A stretch of 64,000 nt of DNA from contig NZ_CP102602.1 of assembly GCF_024707485.1 (NCBI RefSeq), positions 1,798,001-1,862,000 on the forward strand. The letters run 5' to 3'. Within the stretch, counting starts at the first letter, position 1. Each line of letters starts with the position of its first letter. A program made the position numbers and the translations under genes. Positions 25,149-33,592 of this stretch are shown piece after piece. The notes beneath the pieces are model-generated. The model had not been told where the DNA came from and searched no databases. It saw only the letters and a list, made by a program, of their open reading frames with translations. This DNA comes from Thermococcus thermotolerans (GTDB lineage Archaea > Methanobacteriota_B > Thermococci > Thermococcales > Thermococcaceae).

Positions 25149-25988
25149 TTAACCTTCCTTCCCCTCTTCCTTCCGGTAGAGCAGGAAGAGCGTCTCGCCG
25201 TCAACGCTCTCTATGAGCGGACTCAGAACCTCCCTTTTGTCTCCTGTCCTCAGGACGACCCGTTTAGGCCTCTTCTTCAGCTCGACCTCCAGCCGGATGG
25301 TGTCCCACTCGAAGGCGGCGGAACGGCTCAGGGGCATGACCCTGCTCCAATCGGGTGTCTCTATAACCACCTCGCCGTTCAGGGGGGGAACCTCAACCGC
25401 AACCATGACCCGCCTGTGGCTCCCGCCCTCGATTGATGAATAGGCCATGGCCACGCCGAGAACGAGCAGGAGAACCGGTAGCAATATCCCTGTTGTTGAA
25501 AGGCCCAGGGTTCTCCCGAGCCACATGAGCCCCAGAGAGAGGGCAAAGGCCAGCAGGACGACGGGAAGGCCGTAGAGCAGGGTCTTTCCACCGGTTCCCC
25601 TCCATCCAAGCCCCCTTAGGACGTTCTCCCAGGTCTCTGCAGTCTCTACGTAGTCGGCGAGTATGCTCAGGGCCATCAGGGCAAAGATGGCCAGGGGGCT
25701 GGAGAAGTAGGGGCTCGCCAGTATCGCCTCGCTCAGGTTTCTGTATGCTTCTGGGAAGGCTATTGGGAGGAACTGTGAGAGGGCTATCGAGTAGGGCACC
25801 GCGTAAAGAACCGTTGAGAGGAAGACAGTCCCGCTGGCGGAACCCCTGGAGAGGAACGTTCCCAGAAGGATTGTCCCGAAGGCCGCCGCCAGCAGGTAGT
25901 CCCCTGGGCGGAACACGTCGGAATACGCCAGAGAGGTAAGGACTATCGCCGGAAGCACCACCGCCAGCTTTACCGCCCTGAAGTTCAT
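25149..25988 (-). CDS. Membrane protein, last gene of the MoxR/DUF58 cluster
   Basis: This 279-aa protein has about six hydrophobic helices in residues 8-190. A soluble C-terminal domain of about 85 residues follows, predicted to be beta-rich (VAVEVPPLNGEVVIETPDW... LRTGDKREVL). I do not recognise the family. Its ATG overlaps the DUF58 stop by 4 bases, so it belongs to the operon running from 32415 to 25149. It may form part of the membrane assembly with the other cluster proteins. Confidence 0.8.
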   Translation of the reverse strand: MNFRAVKLAVVLPAIVLTSLAYSDVFRPGDYLLAAAFGTILLGTFLSRGSASGTVFLSTVLYAVPYSIALSQFLPIAFPEAYRNLSEAILASPYFSSPLAIFALMALSILADYVETAETWENVLRGLGWRGTGGKTLLYGLPVVLLAFALSLGLMWLGRTLGLSTTGILLPVLLLVLGVAMAYSSIEGGSHRRVMVAVEVPPLNGEVVIETPDWSRVMPLSRSAAFEWDTIRLEVELKKRPKRVVLRTGDKREVLSPLIESVDGETLFLLYRKEEGKEG

Positions 25989-27238
25989 CTTATCTCCCCC
26001 AGCAGCTTGCTCAGCACCTCTCCAATCTCCTCCCGCCCGGGGAGCCAGCGGACGACGTAAGCTCCGGTGCCCTCCAGCTCCGCCATTATGGCCCGCTTTT
26101 CCATCTCGATCAGCGTGCCCGTTTTGGGGTCAAGGGTCGGGTAGACGGAGATGTCCACCACCACGGGTCTGGATTTCCCCCTGTGGACGGCCATTACAGT
26201 CAGAACTCCCTTCTTGGTCTCTCCGGCCGTTCTATCGAGCACGTTGGAGACGTATATGACTAGGGGGCTGTACTGGACGAGTATCCTCTTCAGCCTTTCA
26301 ACGGCGTCGGCAAAGCTTTCCTCTTCGGTTTGAACCCTCTCGAAGTCCATCATCGTCCTGACCATTGTATGAAGCTGTCTCGGCCCCGTTGCCGGCGGCA
26401 GGAACTTTCTGGCGCCGAGTAGGTACAGCCCCACATGGTAGTCCTTCCTGAGGAAGCGGTGCGCCATCGACGCGACCAGGTTCATGGCGTGCTCGTAGGG
26501 GCTCTCGCTCTCAATCCCTATCTTCATAGCCTCCCTGGCGTCAACTATGAACAGGACCGTCTTCTTGCCCTCTCTCTCGAACTCGTTGACTAGAACCCGT
26601 CCCGTCCTCGCGGTGGCCTTCCAGTTTATGAGCTTCATCGGATCGCCGGTCTGGTAGTCCCTTATCTCCTTGAAGTCCGTGGAGATGGGCCCCCTTATCG
26701 AGAAGCTTGTTTCAGGAACGCTTATCTTGGCCTTCCTCCGTGTCTCTGCTATCGGAACCGCCCTGATGACTTTGGGGACAGCCCTGAGCCTGAGTTCCTC
26801 ACCGTAGAGCCCCCAGATGTACCTCGTCCCCAGCGGATTTCTGGTGGTCACCTCGCTCCTCGGCAGCCTGTAGAATCCCCTGAGCATCGGCCGTATCCGG
26901 TAGGTGTACTCCGCCTTCAGCGGCTTCAGGCCCTTGAAGAAGACCCCTACGTTGTTCCCCGATGTGAGGGCGACGTTCTTTGGAAGCGGGTCCCTGACGA
27001 CGACCAGTCCAATCCCCTTCTCCACGGTAACCTCGACCCTGATTTCGACCTCCTCGCCGAGCCTTATCTCGCGCCTTGAGAGCCTTCTCCTCACCCTCAC
27101 CCCTCTCGGGGGGTCAACGAGCATCGCCAGGGCGAGAAGGGAGAGCGGCACTATGGCTAGGCCTATCATCCCCGGCGAGAGGAATGCCGTCCCAAGGAGC
27201 AGTGCCCAGAGGATGTATCCGGTTAGGCTTTTCCTCAT
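25985..27238 (-). CDS. DUF58 (vWA-like) protein
   Basis: This 417-aa protein has two N-terminal transmembrane helices (residues 7-42). A beta-sandwich (about 50-170) follows, then a DUF58 domain with the hallmark GDPMKLINWKATARTGRVLVNEFE segment and a vWA-like core containing a DAREA metal-site-like strand. DUF58 proteins regularly accompany MoxR AAA+ ATPases and transglutaminase-core proteins, and are thought to act as adaptors in metal insertion or protein maturation. It overlaps moxR upstream and the small membrane gene downstream by 4 bases each. Confidence 0.9.
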   Translation of the reverse strand: MRKSLTGYILWALLLGTAFLSPGMIGLAIVPLSLLALAMLVDPPRGVRVRRRLSRREIRLGEEVEIRVEVTVEKGIGLVVVRDPLPKNVALTSGNNVGVFFKGLKPLKAEYTYRIRPMLRGFYRLPRSEVTTRNPLGTRYIWGLYGEELRLRAVPKVIRAVPIAETRRKAKISVPETSFSIRGPISTDFKEIRDYQTGDPMKLINWKATARTGRVLVNEFEREGKKTVLFIVDAREAMKIGIESESPYEHAMNLVASMAHRFLRKDYHVGLYLLGARKFLPPATGPRQLHTMVRTMMDFERVQTEEESFADAVERLKRILVQYSPLVIYVSNVLDRTAGETKKGVLTVMAVHRGKSRPVVVDISVYPTLDPKTGTLIEMEKRAIMAELEGTGAYVVRWLPGREEIGEVLSKLLGEIR

Positions 27239-28209
27239 TTCTCCCCCGCCTCTTTAGGTACGGGTGTTTTTTCTAGGGCTTCCCTCACAATCTCCTCCCC
27301 GCTTATGCCCTCAAACGCGTACTCGGGCTTGACCACAATCCTGTGAGCCAAAGCATCCACCGCGTAAGCCTTAACATCATCCGGCAGAACAAAATCCCGC
27401 CCCTCGAGCAAAGCATTAGCCTTAGCCACCTTCATCAAAGCAATGCCCCCACGAGGACTCGGCCCAGCCTCAACCCGCTCATCAGCCCGAGCATTCCGAA
27501 TTAACTCGGCAATGTACTTCAACAAGTCCCGGCTGATGAAGATTCCCTCCTCAACCAAATCCTGCATGCCCACAAAAGTCTCCCGATCGATCAAAGCCTC
27601 CATGTCAACCGTCGGATCATCCCTCCGCCAGGACAAGCGAGCCTCAAGAATGGCAACCTCATCCTCAAGCGATTTCGGATAACCAACGCGGAGCCTGAGG
27701 AGGAACCTGTCGAGCTGAGCCTCGGGCAATGGATAAGTCCCCTCGAACTCAATTGGATTCTGAGTCGCAATCACGAAGAACGGCCTCTCCAAAGTAAAAG
27801 TCTCACCCTCGATAGTCACCTGCTTCTCCTCCATGGCTTCGAGAAGAGCCGACTGAGTCTTTGGTGGCGCTCGATTAATCTCATCCGCCAGTAGAACGTG
27901 CGTGAATATGGGCCCCTTGATGAGCTCAAAGGTTCCGAGGTTTTGACGCCAGACTTTAGTGCCTAAGATGTCTGCTGGGAGCAAGTCTGGCGTGAATTGG
28001 ACGCGCGTGTACTTCAAGCCCAAAACCTTCCCGAAGGCTTTGGCTAAGAGGGTTTTCCCCAAACCAGGGTAATCCTCGAAGAGCACATTCCCATTCACCA
28101 GCGCGGCAGCCAAAGTCTTCCTAACAACAACCTCATTACCAATATACACCCTGGAAATCCTGTCGACGATCTCCTCAAGGGTCTCAAACGCCTCTTTAAT
28201 CTCCATCAT
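27235..28209 (-). CDS. moxR: MoxR family AAA+ ATPase
   Basis: This 324-aa AAA+ chaperone-like ATPase carries Walker A (EDYPGLGKTLLAKA), Walker B (HVLLADEINRAPP), sensor 1 (VIATQNPIE) and sensor 2 with the arginine region. MoxR proteins remodel or insert cofactors into partner proteins carrying vWA domains, here the adjacent DUF58 protein. ATG 28209 overlaps the preceding stop (ATGA) and has GGTGG upstream. About 27330-28200 uses TTG, GCT, GAT and CGG codons far more than the flanking genes, while both ends match their surroundings. This suggests a recombined internal segment. Confidence 0.95.
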   Translation of the reverse strand: MMEIKEAFETLEEIVDRISRVYIGNEVVVRKTLAAALVNGNVLFEDYPGLGKTLLAKAFGKVLGLKYTRVQFTPDLLPADILGTKVWRQNLGTFELIKGPIFTHVLLADEINRAPPKTQSALLEAMEEKQVTIEGETFTLERPFFVIATQNPIEFEGTYPLPEAQLDRFLLRLRVGYPKSLEDEVAILEARLSWRRDDPTVDMEALIDRETFVGMQDLVEEGIFISRDLLKYIAELIRNARADERVEAGPSPRGGIALMKVAKANALLEGRDFVLPDDVKAYAVDALAHRIVVKPEYAFEGISGEEIVREALEKTPVPKEAGEK

Positions 28210-29204
28210 GACTCCCACCCCATGAGCGTTCTCAGTTCCTCAAAAACTTCCTCAACGATTCTAATCCTCCTCTCCAGCTCCCTCCGCTCGTAGGCGTGCC
28301 TTATCCAGAGCGGCGTCAGCCGGGAGGTCTGCCTGCCCCTGTAGTCGGCTATCTTTCCTATGAGTGCCTCGAACCGCTTCCTGTCATCGAAGAGCCGAGA
28401 GCCGTAGTAGGCTATGAACGCCACCAGTGCCGCCTTCTTTCCGCGCACCACGAAGTCCTCGACGGCTTTACTCGCCTCCGCGAGCTCGGGGCCGAGCTTT
28501 TTCACAGTTTTTGCTTCGTGCTTTCTCCACTGGGAAAGGAGGTACGCCTCCGGGTCTTTTTCGCTTATGTAGGAATAGACCATGCTTCCAGCCGCGATGA
28601 CGCCCAGGAGAAGAACCAGCCACTCCCCGTAGAACACAATCTCCGGGTGGCTCTCGCTCAGGCTTCCCCTCACCGCTGTGTAGAGCCCGAGGATTGCACC
28701 GAGGGCGCCGAGCCCGAGCAGGTTCCTCTCAACGGGCTCGGTCCACGGGTACCTCTCGCCGAGCTCGGCTATCGAGTAGCCGAGGAACAGGAAAAGGCCC
28801 GCGTAGCTGAAGACGCTCCCAATCGCTCCGAGAGGGGGAAGCCTTGAGACGCCGTAGAGGCCTATCAAAAGCCCCGCCCCCCTGATGAACCGGGGATGGC
28901 TCTCCAGTTTCGGTGCCATCACAGAAGTCCCCGCTCCGAACACGATCATGGCCGCGGGAACGTTCCACTCGGTCGGCAGGAAAAGCGCCGCGAGGGTTAC
29001 TCCAAGGAGCCTGAGGGCGAAGGCTTCGTTGCTGCCCTTTATCGCTCCGGCAACGTCCCCGGCAGTTAAAAACAGGGCGATTATCACTGCAGGCATTAGG
29101 AGGGCTTTTAACCATTCCATCTGGGTGGAGAAGGCGTATATGAGCGTCAGGGCACCGATGTATATCGCGATTCTTCCCCAGTTGAACTTAAACAACGCAG
29201 CCAC
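28206..29204 (-). CDS. Multi-pass membrane protein of the MoxR cluster
   Basis: This 332-aa protein has about eight hydrophobic helices from residue 10 to 215. A cytoplasmic Arg/Glu-rich C-terminal region of about 110 residues follows (TVKKLGPELAEASKAVEDFV, later HAYERRELERRIRIVEEV). No family is recognised with certainty. Its start lies inside the end of the 1075-aa gene (17-base overlap) and its stop overlaps the moxR start by 4 bases, fixing its place in the operon. It could be the membrane platform for MoxR and DUF58. This is inference from position. Confidence 0.8.
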   Translation of the reverse strand: MAALFKFNWGRIAIYIGALTLIYAFSTQMEWLKALLMPAVIIALFLTAGDVAGAIKGSNEAFALRLLGVTLAALFLPTEWNVPAAMIVFGAGTSVMAPKLESHPRFIRGAGLLIGLYGVSRLPPLGAIGSVFSYAGLFLFLGYSIAELGERYPWTEPVERNLLGLGALGAILGLYTAVRGSLSESHPEIVFYGEWLVLLLGVIAAGSMVYSYISEKDPEAYLLSQWRKHEAKTVKKLGPELAEASKAVEDFVVRGKKAALVAFIAYYGSRLFDDRKRFEALIGKIADYRGRQTSRLTPLWIRHAYERRELERRIRIVEEVFEELRTLMGWES

Positions 29205-32200
29205 CTCCTATTACCTCGAGCACCGAGCGGTAGAACCGTATGAACTCGTCCCGTGAGACCCTCCTCCCGCTGTACTTGGCCTTCTCGAATATCCATGTGA
29301 GGGTGTCTACCGGCTCCCACGGGTACATCATGTCCGTGAGGGTCTCAGCTATTTCCCTGGGCGTCAGTTCGTCCACGTCCACCCCCACGCCCTTCGCCCA
29401 GGGGAGGAAGCACCTCTCGTAGTACTCCACGACGGCGTCGTTGTAGCTGGGCAGTATCCTAGCTCTGGCGGTCTCCACGAGGTCGCCGCACCTGGCCTCT
29501 ATCGTGTGGTCTCCCAGCGGCAGGGTCAACCTGAAGTCCCTTCCCTTTCCAACGGGTTTTCCATCTACGTAGAGCTCGGGCTCACCGTCGCACTCTATGC
29601 TTATCTCCATGCTCTCGCCCTCCTGGAACAGGGGTATGCCGTTGTTGAATATTATCTTCAGAATCCTATCCCGCCTTCTTTCCTCGGGTTTTCTCTTCAC
29701 GAGCCTGTATCTGGCCACCAGAGCGCCGATTATCACGATCACACCGATGTAGAACCATGGGATCTTCCGCTTTTTGGAGATTATGACGTAGAACCTCCCG
29801 CTGGCGGGCAGGTAGTAGGGGGAGCCGTCGAAGGCAACCGTCACAGTCGCGTTGGTTTCCCTCTCCGGCACGGGGACGTCGAGGGTGGCTATTCCGGAGC
29901 CGTTGGTCATCACGCGCATCACAAAGCCGTCCACGCTAACGTTTAAGTATATCCCGCTGACGGGGTCGTTGACCGAATCCACGACCCGGAACTTCAGCCG
30001 GGCGGTTTTTTCGCCCCTCGCCTCCGATGTGAGCAGCTCTATCCTCACGGGAGAGACCACAGCAACGGTTATCCGCTTCAGAATGCTGGCGCCGTGTCTG
30101 AACTCCACCGACCTCTCGCCGACCGTCTGGAATGGCTCAACGGTGAAATCGAAGCTCCCGTTGACGACGTTGATGGTGTAGGTCTTGCCCGGGAACACGT
30201 ATGCCTTTAGCGTGGCGTTTTCAATCCCGATAACCCTGCCGCTGATCCTGATGGGCTTTCCGAGTTCGCCGGTTACCCTATCTGGAACGTCGAGTTCAAC
30301 GGTTGCGAGCCTGACGTTCATGGTTGCCGGGGAATAGTTGGCACTTCCCGGATACTCAAGGGTCAGCGCGTGCTGTTCTATCCCCGGAATCTCCAGCCTC
30401 ATGGAGAACCTGCCGTCTGTTCTGCTCGTTGCGTTTCCGAGGTACCTCCCGTCCAGGTAGTAGGCGACGGTGGCGTTGGCTATCGGCTCACCAGCACCGT
30501 CGATAAGGCTCCCCACCACTGTGACGTTCCCAGGTCGGGCTAAAATCAGCCCGGGGAGCGAAAACTTTGCTAGCCCCTTTATCCTGACCACCAGCGTGGT
30601 GCTTGAGAACAGGTACGGATACCCGGGGGGTGCGATGTAGTAGGCCTTCACCTGGCTCGTCATGGGCTTCAGGTATTCGGGAATCCTGATGGGGAGTGAA
30701 AACCTGCCGTTCGAGAGGTTGCCGTACCCTATCAGGATATCTCTCTCGCCGTCACTCAGGAGCACCACGATGCTTCCCAGCGGTGGGGCGCTTCCGGTGG
30801 AGATTCCGCTCACCGTGCCGTTTATGATGAGAGAATCACCCGCCGTCAGGGTATGGGGGATATCCACACTGATCGCGGTGGATTCCATAACAAAGACCGG
30901 GATGTGGAGGGGATACCTCTTTGCGCCGCTCGTCACGGTCATGTTCACAACGTGCCATCCGAGGGGATATCTGAGAGGCGAAGCCAGCCGGACGTATATC
31001 CCGGTCTCGCTTCCGGGCGTTCCCCACCAGAACCATGTCTCAACCAGTGGAGAGGTCGTGTTGAGCCTCACGTCCTGGGTGGCGCCCTGTATCGGAAGTC
31101 CAAGGATGATCTGGCTCTCCTTGAGGAGGCCAACCGCGGCCTGGTCCGGGATGACGGTTATCTCACCCGGGACTGTAACTGCGGTGAGACGGAGCACCGA
31201 GGCCGGTGTTCCCGCCTTCGTGAATGCCCTGACCATGACTGGGTAGTACCCGGGCTCCCCAAAGGGCCCCACAGTCAGGTTGTATATCCCCGACTCGTTG
31301 ATTACCGCTATCCTACCGAGGGTAGGAACGTCCACGGTGACGCTTGAGTTAGTCCCGCTCGCGACCCTCTCGAACTTCACCGTAACCGTTCCGGAGGAGC
31401 CGGTGTCGAGGGTCATCCTCGGCGGCGAGACATCGAGTTCGAAGGGGACGTAAACGTTCTGGTCCGGATGCAGGGGGTCAAAGACCAGCCAGCCGGCGTT
31501 CTCAAAGTAAACCTCTGCCCAGAAGTGCCTGTTTTTCTCGGTCACCACCTGGGTCTGGGGGATTGCATCGATGTAGACTCCCTCAACGAGCCTCGCGGGA
31601 AGGCCGTTAAGCCTGGCCAGAACCACGAAGGCCGAGGCGAAGTCGTAAGAGCTACCCGCTTTTGACTCGAACAGGAACCATGTCAGCCTGTCTGCACCTG
31701 CTGGGGGGGTCGCGTTCTCCACGTGTCTGTAGTTGTTGGCGAGGTATCTGGCTATATCGAGGGCCTTCTCGTAGTCGGAGCGGGAGCCAAGGGTTATGGT
31801 CCTGGCCAGCTCCACGAGCAGGGTGTCGTTGGGGGCTGAGAGGTACTCCGTCTGGTTCCCGGCGGTAAGGTTCACCAGATACGGCCAGTCAAATGTGTAG
31901 CTGACTGCGGAGAACGAGTATGTGGTCACGTTCAGGGGGGTTCTGAAGAGGTTGTACTCGGGGATGGCCTCTGCCCCGGCACCGTCAACGCGGGTCGTGT
32001 AGAGCGACGTGAACAGGTTGCCCCTAAGGGGCAGAAACGATACAACAGTTATTCTGTCACTTTCGCTGTGGTGGGGGACTTTTATCTCAGGGGGGGCAAG
32101 GACATTGCTCGGAATCTTAGTGGCGTTTCTGGTCAGCCACCTTCCGTCCACGTAGTCGGTGTAGACGTTGAGCCTGAGGTAGTGGGTGTGCGCCGCTCCG

Positions 32201-32415
32201 GTGACGAGAAGGACAAAGCGAGGCGATACCGGAATCTCCACCGGCGGCCCGGTTTCGTTGGTTTCGTTTCCGGGCGGAAGTTTTGGTGAGAGTATATCCT
32301 CGATGCTCTTGGTTCCGGGGGGTGCCTCGATGAGGGCTGGCCCCAGCACGACGGAGGTAAGGAGGAGGGAGAGCAGTGTGAGGGTGAGAAAGGAGACGTA
32401 TTTCCGCCTCGCCAT
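29188..32415 (-). CDS. Large surface protein with transglutaminase-like core (Cys replaced by Ser) and Ig-like domains
   Basis: This 1075-aa exported protein has a signal anchor at residues 7-27. A transglutaminase-like core occupies about 230-330, followed by several Ig-like/Big-type beta domains (about 340-900), a transmembrane helix (WFYIGVIVIIGALVARYRLV) and a 150-residue cytoplasmic tail. In the core the canonical Cys motif (G-x-C-x-x-F-A) reads GSSYDFA, so Ser replaces the nucleophile. The His (NRHFWAEV) and Asp (FDPLHP) are kept. It is the first gene of the minus-strand cluster with MoxR and DUF58. It may be a binding protein, or a hydrolase using Ser, rather than a cysteine transglutaminase. 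Confidence 0.88.
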   Translation of the reverse strand: MARRKYVSFLTLTLLSLLLTSVVLGPALIEAPPGTKSIEDILSPKLPPGNETNETGPPVEIPVSPRFVLLVTGAAHTHYLRLNVYTDYVDGRWLTRNATKIPSNVLAPPEIKVPHHSESDRITVVSFLPLRGNLFTSLYTTRVDGAGAEAIPEYNLFRTPLNVTTYSFSAVSYTFDWPYLVNLTAGNQTEYLSAPNDTLLVELARTITLGSRSDYEKALDIARYLANNYRHVENATPPAGADRLTWFLFESKAGSSYDFASAFVVLARLNGLPARLVEGVYIDAIPQTQVVTEKNRHFWAEVYFENAGWLVFDPLHPDQNVYVPFELDVSPPRMTLDTGSSGTVTVKFERVASGTNSSVTVDVPTLGRIAVINESGIYNLTVGPFGEPGYYPVMVRAFTKAGTPASVLRLTAVTVPGEITVIPDQAAVGLLKESQIILGLPIQGATQDVRLNTTSPLVETWFWWGTPGSETGIYVRLASPLRYPLGWHVVNMTVTSGAKRYPLHIPVFVMESTAISVDIPHTLTAGDSLIINGTVSGISTGSAPPLGSIVVLLSDGERDILIGYGNLSNGRFSLPIRIPEYLKPMTSQVKAYYIAPPGYPYLFSSTTLVVRIKGLAKFSLPGLILARPGNVTVVGSLIDGAGEPIANATVAYYLDGRYLGNATSRTDGRFSMRLEIPGIEQHALTLEYPGSANYSPATMNVRLATVELDVPDRVTGELGKPIRISGRVIGIENATLKAYVFPGKTYTINVVNGSFDFTVEPFQTVGERSVEFRHGASILKRITVAVVSPVRIELLTSEARGEKTARLKFRVVDSVNDPVSGIYLNVSVDGFVMRVMTNGSGIATLDVPVPERETNATVTVAFDGSPYYLPASGRFYVIISKKRKIPWFYIGVIVIIGALVARYRLVKRKPEERRRDRILKIIFNNGIPLFQEGESMEISIECDGEPELYVDGKPVGKGRDFRLTLPLGDHTIEARCGDLVETARARILPSYNDAVVEYYERCFLPWAKGVGVDVDELTPREIAETLTDMMYPWEPVDTLTWIFEKAKYSGRRVSRDEFIRFYRSVLEVIGGGCVV

Positions 32416-32538
32416 GATATTTTCTACTTCTCCCGTGGGTTATATAAGGCTTTTCATTGATGTAAAAGTTTGGTCATCGATGCATCAACCCTCCAAAACC
32501 CTTAACTATCGCTGGGTCGTCCTTGGATTGGTGGTGTT

Positions 32539-33315
32539 ATGCAGTTCGAGAAGAAACCCCTCATAGGCATGGTTCACCTGAAGCCCCTTCCGGGTTCCTA
32601 CCTCTACGACGGGAACATTGATAACGTCATCGAGCTGGCCGTTAATGACGCGAAAACCCTTGAAAAGGCGGGCTTCGATGCGATAATGGTCGAGAACTTC
32701 GGTGATGTTCCGTTCCCAAAGTACGTGGACAAGACGACCGTCGCGGCATTCACAGCCGTCGCCAAGGCAATCCGCGACGAGGTGAGCCTGCCCCTGGGAA
32801 TAAATGTCCTCCGCAACGACGGAATTGCCGCCTATTCCATAGCCTACGCGGTTAAAGCTGACTTCATAAGGGTGAACGTGCTGAGCGGCGTTGCCTACAC
32901 GGACCAGGGCCTCATGGAGGGCATCGCCCACGAGCTGGCAAGGCTCAGAAAGCTCCTCCCGAGCGGGATAAAGGTCTTCGCGGACGTCCACGTCAAGCAC
33001 GCCGTCCACTTCTTCGACTTCGAGGACGCGATAAGGGACACCGTCGAGCGCGGTCTCGCCGATGCCATAGTTGTCAGCGGCAGGGCAACCGGAAAGCCCG
33101 TTGACGTTGAAAAGCTCGCCCTGGCGAAGAGAGTCTCGCCCGTGCCGGTGGTTGTGGGTTCGGGCACCTCCTACGACAACCTCCATGAGCTCTGGAAGTT
33201 TGCGGACGGCTTCATAGTGGGTACGTGGATCAAGCGGGACGGAAAGGTCGAGAACGAGGTCTCGCTTGAGAGGGCGATGAAGCTGGTCGAGCTGGCGAAA
33301 AGTCTTCGCCATTGA
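32539..33315 (+). CDS. btpA: BtpA family protein
   Basis: This 258-aa TIM-barrel protein of the BtpA family is named for photosystem I biogenesis in cyanobacteria. In archaea its function is unknown but clearly different. Family segments present are PLIGMVHLKPLPGSY, GFDAIMVENFGDVPF, PLGINVLRNDG and the C-terminal glycine loop VVGSGTSYDN. Related SgcQ-type proteins act in sugar-phosphate or nucleotide pathways. ATG 32539 has GGTGGTG upstream. It stands alone, divergent from the 1075-aa surface protein. Confidence 0.9.
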   Translation: MQFEKKPLIGMVHLKPLPGSYLYDGNIDNVIELAVNDAKTLEKAGFDAIMVENFGDVPFPKYVDKTTVAAFTAVAKAIRDEVSLPLGINVLRNDGIAAYSIAYAVKADFIRVNVLSGVAYTDQGLMEGIAHELARLRKLLPSGIKVFADVHVKHAVHFFDFEDAIRDTVERGLADAIVVSGRATGKPVDVEKLALAKRVSPVPVVVGSGTSYDNLHELWKFADGFIVGTWIKRDGKVENEVSLERAMKLVELAKSLRH

Positions 33316-33388
33316 AGAAAATTTTGTTTACAAAATCCTCACTTGAATTTTCTTTTCCGAAAGTCTTATTACCCATAACTGCGTAATT

Positions 33389-33405
33389 CGTTGAAAGGAT
33401 CAACG
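33389..33405. promoter_or_regulatory. CGTTGA-N5-TCAACG dyad upstream of the surface-protein cluster
   Basis: Perfect 6-base arms CGTTGA and TCAACG enclose AAGGA. The dyad lies about 25 bases after an AT-rich TCTTATTA element (33364-33370) and 56 bases before the first small gene. It is therefore placed where a repressor would cover the transcription start. A second AT-rich dyad, ATTTTGT-TT-ACAAAAT (33321-33336), follows the btpA stop and may be a terminator or another site. Confidence 0.5.
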
Positions 33406-33460
33406 CAGAGCCTGTCCCGCTTTTCTTTTCCGCGAGATGGTTTTGCCCGGAAGTGATCAG

Positions 33461-33592
33461 ATGCCCTCGGAACCCCTCACGGGCTTGAACGTTTTTGCCC
33501 CACTGCTTGGGCTTCTCCTGCTCCTTGGGGCAGTTATAGTTTTCCTCCTGCTCGCGAGGTGGTCTCTGGGGCTCCTTCGGAGGTTGACATGA
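33461..33592 (+). CDS. 43-residue single-pass membrane protein
   Basis: This short gene encodes MPSEPLTGLNVFAPLLGLLL, then a continuous hydrophobic helix and an Arg-containing C-terminal end (ARWSLGLLRRLT). It is supported by an excellent ribosome binding site (GTGATC immediately before ATG 33461). Its TGA also overlaps the ATG of the next gene (ATGA at 33589-33592). It appears to open the six-gene surface-protein cluster. Its function is unknown. Confidence 0.72.
   Translation: MPSEPLTGLNVFAPLLGLLLLLGAVIVFLLLARWSLGLLRRLT

Noticed and set aside
33321-33336. ATTTTGT-TT-ACAAAAT as an operator
   Set aside because: It lies 5 bases after the btpA stop and is AT-only, so a terminator or chance dyad is as likely. 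I do not claim a regulatory role.
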